Of a stretch of DNA of 33,960 nt, positions 32,390 to 33,960 are shown piece after piece. The notes below the pieces were generated by a model. It did no database searches. It was not told where the DNA came from and was given only the letters and a program-made list of their open reading frames with translations. The stretch is from Candidatus Methylobacter oryzae (GTDB lineage Bacteria; Pseudomonadota; Gammaproteobacteria; Methylococcales; Methylomonadaceae). The translations under genes were made by a program, and so were the position numbers. Each line of letters starts with the position of its first letter. The stretch's first letter is position 1. The stretch is from assembly GCF_003994235.2 (NCBI RefSeq), contig NZ_RYFG02000026.1, positions 1-33,960 of the forward strand. The letters run 5' to 3'.

Positions 32390-33118
32390 ATGTTGTCGAA
32401 CACAAAACCGCACGAACAATTTATTGTATTAATAGCAGGTGATATTGGAGTTAATCATTCGTCACTGAATTACCCGCATCCTTATATTATTGCCGCCAAA
32501 CAATATAAGGATATTTTACAGCTCATTGCATCGACTCAATTCAACCTGATATTACTTGATCTAAATGCGGACTATTTAAAACTTATGCCCCGCATTAAAA
32601 ATCCTCTTAGCCTGAACAGCAAAACGCCGATTATTGCTATCGATTCCCCGTCAGACGGCAATCCTCAGTACGAACAACAATATTCGATAGTTTTCGATGA
32701 TAGGCTGGTTGGCCCGATAACGGAACAACAACTGAATGAAATTATAGATGCTTGGCAAATAAAAGCCGTAGCTCTAGGCTATATTCGGATGATCCTGATT
32801 AAAACCAAAAACAACCTGAGGCTTACCCGAACCCTTTTTGAAAAGTTGTTCGAGGAACTCCCTTTGCAAATTACCCACATCAAAGATGCATTGGAGAACA
32901 AGCAATATGGCCTTGCCCAAGAAATTACGCACAAATTGAATGGTTCGGTAAGTTTTTGCGGCTTAACTGACATTCAGCAGTCGGCAAATGCTCTGGAAGG
33001 CTGGTTATTAAACAATAATTATGCAAATGCACATCGGCACTTTCCGATACTGCAACAACACATCTTAAACCTTACGCGTCATCAAGAAACTATTCTGGAA
33101 AATATCGATAAATGCTGA
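32390..33118 (+). CDS. Degenerate receiver plus Hpt phosphotransfer protein
   Basis: A 242-residue cytosolic protein. Residues 1-125 look like a response-regulator receiver fold: FNLILLDLNADYL with D57 at the usual phosphorylation position, then TPIIAIDSPSD and a C-terminal LVGPITEQQLNEIIDAW resembling 'L-KP----L---I'. The N-terminal acidic pair is not recognisable and the KP lysine is replaced, so it may not be phosphorylated. Residues about 145-240 are an Hpt domain with AQEITHKLNGSVSFCGL, where H181 is the phospho-accepting histidine, followed by ANALEGWL. The order resembles the end of BarA-type hybrid kinases. It would pass phosphate between a sensor and a regulator encoded elsewhere. 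No strong ribosome-binding site is seen. Confidence 0.78.
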   Translation: MLSNTKPHEQFIVLIAGDIGVNHSSLNYPHPYIIAAKQYKDILQLIASTQFNLILLDLNADYLKLMPRIKNPLSLNSKTPIIAIDSPSDGNPQYEQQYSIVFDDRLVGPITEQQLNEIIDAWQIKAVALGYIRMILIKTKNNLRLTRTLFEKLFEELPLQITHIKDALENKQYGLAQEITHKLNGSVSFCGLTDIQQSANALEGWLLNNNYANAHRHFPILQQHILNLTRHQETILENIDKC

Positions 33119-33120
33119 GC

Positions 33121-33155
33121 CCATAAAAAAAGCCCATAATGGGCTTTTTTTATGG
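33121..33155. terminator. Bidirectional terminator between the Hpt gene and the fimV-like gene
   Basis: Perfect 16-base arms (33121-33136 and 33140-33155) with a three-base loop; GC core AGCCCA / TGGGCT flanked by A and T runs. It lies between convergent stops at 33118 and 33172. Confidence 0.92.
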
Positions 33156-33171
33156 TTTATAAGATATGATT

Positions 33172-33960
33172 TTATTTCAACTCGTCCAGCAGGGCTTGAG
33201 CTGCCTTTTTTTGCTCATCATTACCCTGCTCAAGCACTTCTTGAGCAATATCTTTAGCTGCGTCTGCGTCGCCCATATCGACATAGGCTTTTGCCAGATC
33301 CAGCTTCGTTTCTAACTCGTCCATATCGGTGAGATCGGAAACGCCAAACTCATCATATTGACTAGACTGGCCACTTCTGGATAGAGGCTCGTCCAGATCA
33401 AAATTAAAATCAAAATCGTCGTCAAAATCTTCATTAAAATCTAATGCCTTATCCAACGAAAAAGCAGGCGAATCCGCATTCTCACTGTTCTCTAAGACAT
33501 TAAAACCGAAATCCTCGATTGTTTCCGATTTAACATCATCGGAGCTAAGATTAAACTCAAAAGATTCAATGTCCTGCTGCTTATCAGTTAATTGTGTTTC
33601 TGATAAAGCGCCAAAAATAGCCGAGTCTTTTTCGGCTGCATCTGAAACTTTGGTATTCATTGAAAATGAGCCAAGATCAAAATCCACTTCTTCTATATCG
33701 ATACTTGGGGTTTTACCCGCAATACTTTCTTTCGTTTCACCCGCATCCATTGAAAACGAACTTAAATCAAAATCAATTTCCTCTATATCGATACTTGGGG
33801 ATTTATCCGCAGCAGCCTTGCTTTCTTCCGCATCCATTGAAAACGAGCTTAAATCGAAATCAATTTCCTCTATGTCGATATCTGGAGATTTATCCGCAGC
33901 AGCAGTCGCCTTGCTTTCTTCCGCATCCATTGAAAACGAGCTTAAATCGAAATCAATTTC
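33172..33960 (-). CDS. fimV: C-terminal part of a FimV-like protein (runs off the window)
   Basis: Only the last 263 residues are inside the window; the frame is still open at 33960, so the internal methionines are not starts. The extreme C-terminus (DLTDMDELETKLDLAKAYVD, then MGDADAAKDIAQEVLEQG and QALLDELK) is the conserved FimV C-terminal TPR-like motif. FimV is a polar peptidoglycan-binding protein needed for type IV pilus function and, in vibrios (HubP), for placing polar proteins including FlhF/FlhG partners. Before it lies a highly acidic region with three or more tandem units of 29-31 residues (core IDIEEIDFDLSSFSM). The repeat-rich acidic middle is usual for the family. Confidence 0.9.
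   Translation of the reverse strand, partial: EIDFDLSSFSMDAEESKATAAADKSPDIDIEEIDFDLSSFSMDAEESKAAADKSPSIDIEEIDFDLSSFSMDAGETKESIAGKTPSIDIEEVDFDLGSFSMNTKVSDAAEKDSAIFGALSETQLTDKQQDIESFEFNLSSDDVKSETIEDFGFNVLENSENADSPAFSLDKALDFNEDFDDDFDFNFDLDEPLSRSGQSSQYDEFGVSDLTDMDELETKLDLAKAYVDMGDADAAKDIAQEVLEQGNDEQKKAAQALLDELK
33660..33960 (-). repeat. In-frame tandem repeats of about 90 bases in the fimV-like gene
   Basis: Three full units encode S-M-D-A-x-E/G-x-K ... IDIEEIDFDL-S-F, with lengths 31, 29 and 30 residues (93, 87 and 90 bases), and a further unit continues past the window edge. The two rightmost units are nearly identical in DNA, which points to recent duplication; the leftmost has diverged (IEEVDFDLGSF). 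Confidence 0.88.

Noticed and set aside
33660-33960. Repeats that might suggest a CRISPR array
   Set aside because: The units are in-frame protein repeats of about 90 bases with no spacers.

Overview
The window looks like chromosomal DNA of a gammaproteobacterium with a single polar flagellum. A methanotroph of the Methylococcales is my best guess, but that is inference from gene style and repeat types; no methane-oxidation gene is present. Support comes from the polar flagellar order fliL-fliM-fliN-fliO-fliP-fliQ-fliR-flhB-flhA-flhF-flhG-fliA-motC-motD, a FimV-type protein, the LpoB/YcfL lipoproteins, and the pyrC / rnt / grxD neighbourhood.

Left end (1-5132): an accessory island. It opens with what looks like the 3' tip of an IS110-family transposase, followed on the minus strand by a VapC-type PIN toxin with its antitoxin, a 990-residue SMEK-STAND-TPR protein that resembles an antiphage sensor, a cluster of palindromic repeats, a HepT/MntA (HEPN/MNT) toxin-antitoxin pair, and a small acidic protein whose start codon overlaps the nadA stop.

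Housekeeping block (5132-12367): nadA (NAD synthesis), a cysteine-rich zinc-binding protein of unknown role, aspS with an upstream FmdB-type zinc ribbon gene, pyrC (pyrimidine synthesis), mlaA (outer-membrane lipid asymmetry), rnt (RNase T) and grxD (monothiol glutaredoxin). REP-like palindromes and hairpin terminators sit between the units.

Envelope block (12724-16204): four plus-strand genes encoding three lipoproteins (COG3014 type, YcfL type, LpoB type) and a secreted LpoB/CsgG-like protein. They end at a strong hairpin terminator. LpoB activates the peptidoglycan synthase PBP1b, so this is probably a cell-wall synthesis module.

Middle (16366-19007): a one-helix membrane protein, a YgjP-type metallopeptidase-like protein lacking a normal start codon, a group II truncated haemoglobin, a 54-bp tandem repeat and a Bax inhibitor-1 family membrane protein.

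Flagellar block (19072-31952, all minus strand): the type III export gate and switch (fliL to flhA), the polar number/position control pair flhF-flhG, the flagellar sigma factor fliA, a stator pair (motC, motD), a 52-residue gene and a DUF2802 gene. Many genes overlap or nearly touch, so this reads as one long transcription unit; a possible sigma-54 promoter lies before fliL. No che gene occurs between fliA and motC or after motD, where many polar flagellates carry cheY, cheZ, cheA, cheB and cheW.

Right end (32390-33960): a degenerate receiver plus Hpt phosphotransfer protein, then, convergent with it, the C-terminal part of a FimV-like protein with acidic tandem repeats that runs off the window.
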